NCBI GenBank assembly: GCA_028687375.1
Contig: JAQUAG010000002.1
Coordinates: 62,001 to 126,000, forward strand
DNA: 64,000 nucleotides
DNA from: Arcobacteraceae bacterium
GTDB taxonomy: Bacteria > Campylobacterota > Campylobacteria > Campylobacterales > Arcobacteraceae
Direction of reading: 5' to 3'
Part shown: one piece after another, positions 63,999-64,000 of the stretch
Numbering within the stretch: the stretch's first letter is position 1
How the letters are laid out: the number at the start of each line of letters is the position of its first letter
Translations under genes and position numbers: made by a program
The notes under the pieces: generated by a model
What the model was told of the DNA's origin: nothing
Databases searched by the model: none
What the model saw: only the letters and a program-made list of their open reading frames with translations

Positions 63999-64000
63999 AC

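Noticed and set aside
1-64000. CRISPR arrays, tRNA or rRNA genes, insertion sequences, prophage
   Set aside because: No regularly spaced repeats, cloverleaf genes, rRNA segments, transposase motifs or phage genes were found by reading; XerH was rejected as a phage integrase because it lacks flanking mobile genes and has housekeeping features.

Overview
The window is AT-rich DNA from a member of the Campylobacterota (Epsilonproteobacteria). The evidence is a XerH-type single recombinase, HHWRQPL-type sensor kinases, small-RNA/purD linkage, ppiD-ftsA-ftsZ, msbA-pyrD-M16 protease and hemN-CCG protein neighbourhoods, and SD motifs of the AAGGA type. The low GC and gene set point to the Arcobacter group, but the genus is an inference. 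No tRNA, rRNA, IS element, phage or CRISPR array was seen.

Layout. (1) 1-18.0 kb, all minus strand: purD, RDD protein, lptD, an MCE/MlaD lipid-transport protein, pnp, cheY, cheA, cheR, cheD, cheB, an M3 oligopeptidase, two small unknown genes, and mfd, which runs off the left edge. (2) 18.0-18.4 kb: a gene-free leader with a 6S-like/purD-motif RNA, hairpins and a repeated leader element. (3) 18.4-24.2 kb, minus: an unknown 383-aa protein, guaA, nhaD, nadB and a 36-aa lipoprotein. (4) 24.3-41.6 kb, plus: aspartate aminotransferase, cation efflux, radA, globin, ybeY, psiE-like, a secreted nuclease, ppiD-like, ftsA, ftsZ, murJ, msbA, pyrD, M16 protease, xerH. (5) 41.6-52.0 kb, minus: lgt, Fe-S reductase, hemN, alpha/beta hydrolase, PhnD-PAS-GGDEF protein, an SF2 helicase, der and an outer-membrane protein. 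(6) 52.1-58.6 kb, mixed: DMT transporter, HD-GYP protein, sensor kinase, beta-CASP hydrolase and LOG enzyme. (7) 58.6-64.0 kb, minus: a tightly coupled five-gene operon (TonB-dependent receptor, NapH-like Fe-S membrane protein, double-cubane-type reductase, its ATP-dependent activator, DsbD/TauE-like membrane protein).

Themes. Signal transduction is prominent: a chemotaxis block without cheW or receptors, a GGDEF protein, an HD-GYP phosphodiesterase and a Cache-type histidine kinase. Envelope biogenesis is spread over lptD/MCE/RDD, a possible LptM-like lipoprotein, murJ/msbA and lgt.

Most unusual items. The first is a leader element present three times (upstream of purD, der and a 92-aa gene). 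It always has the same orientation relative to the downstream gene, with an 18-nt core conserved in 17-18 positions and predicted stems whose sequences differ but still pair. The second is the TonB / NapH-like / double-cubane reductase operon, which looks like an uptake-plus-low-potential-reduction system of unknown substrate. Smaller points are an unlisted 36-aa lipoprotein and a stand-alone helicase resembling the helicase part of TOTE conflict systems.
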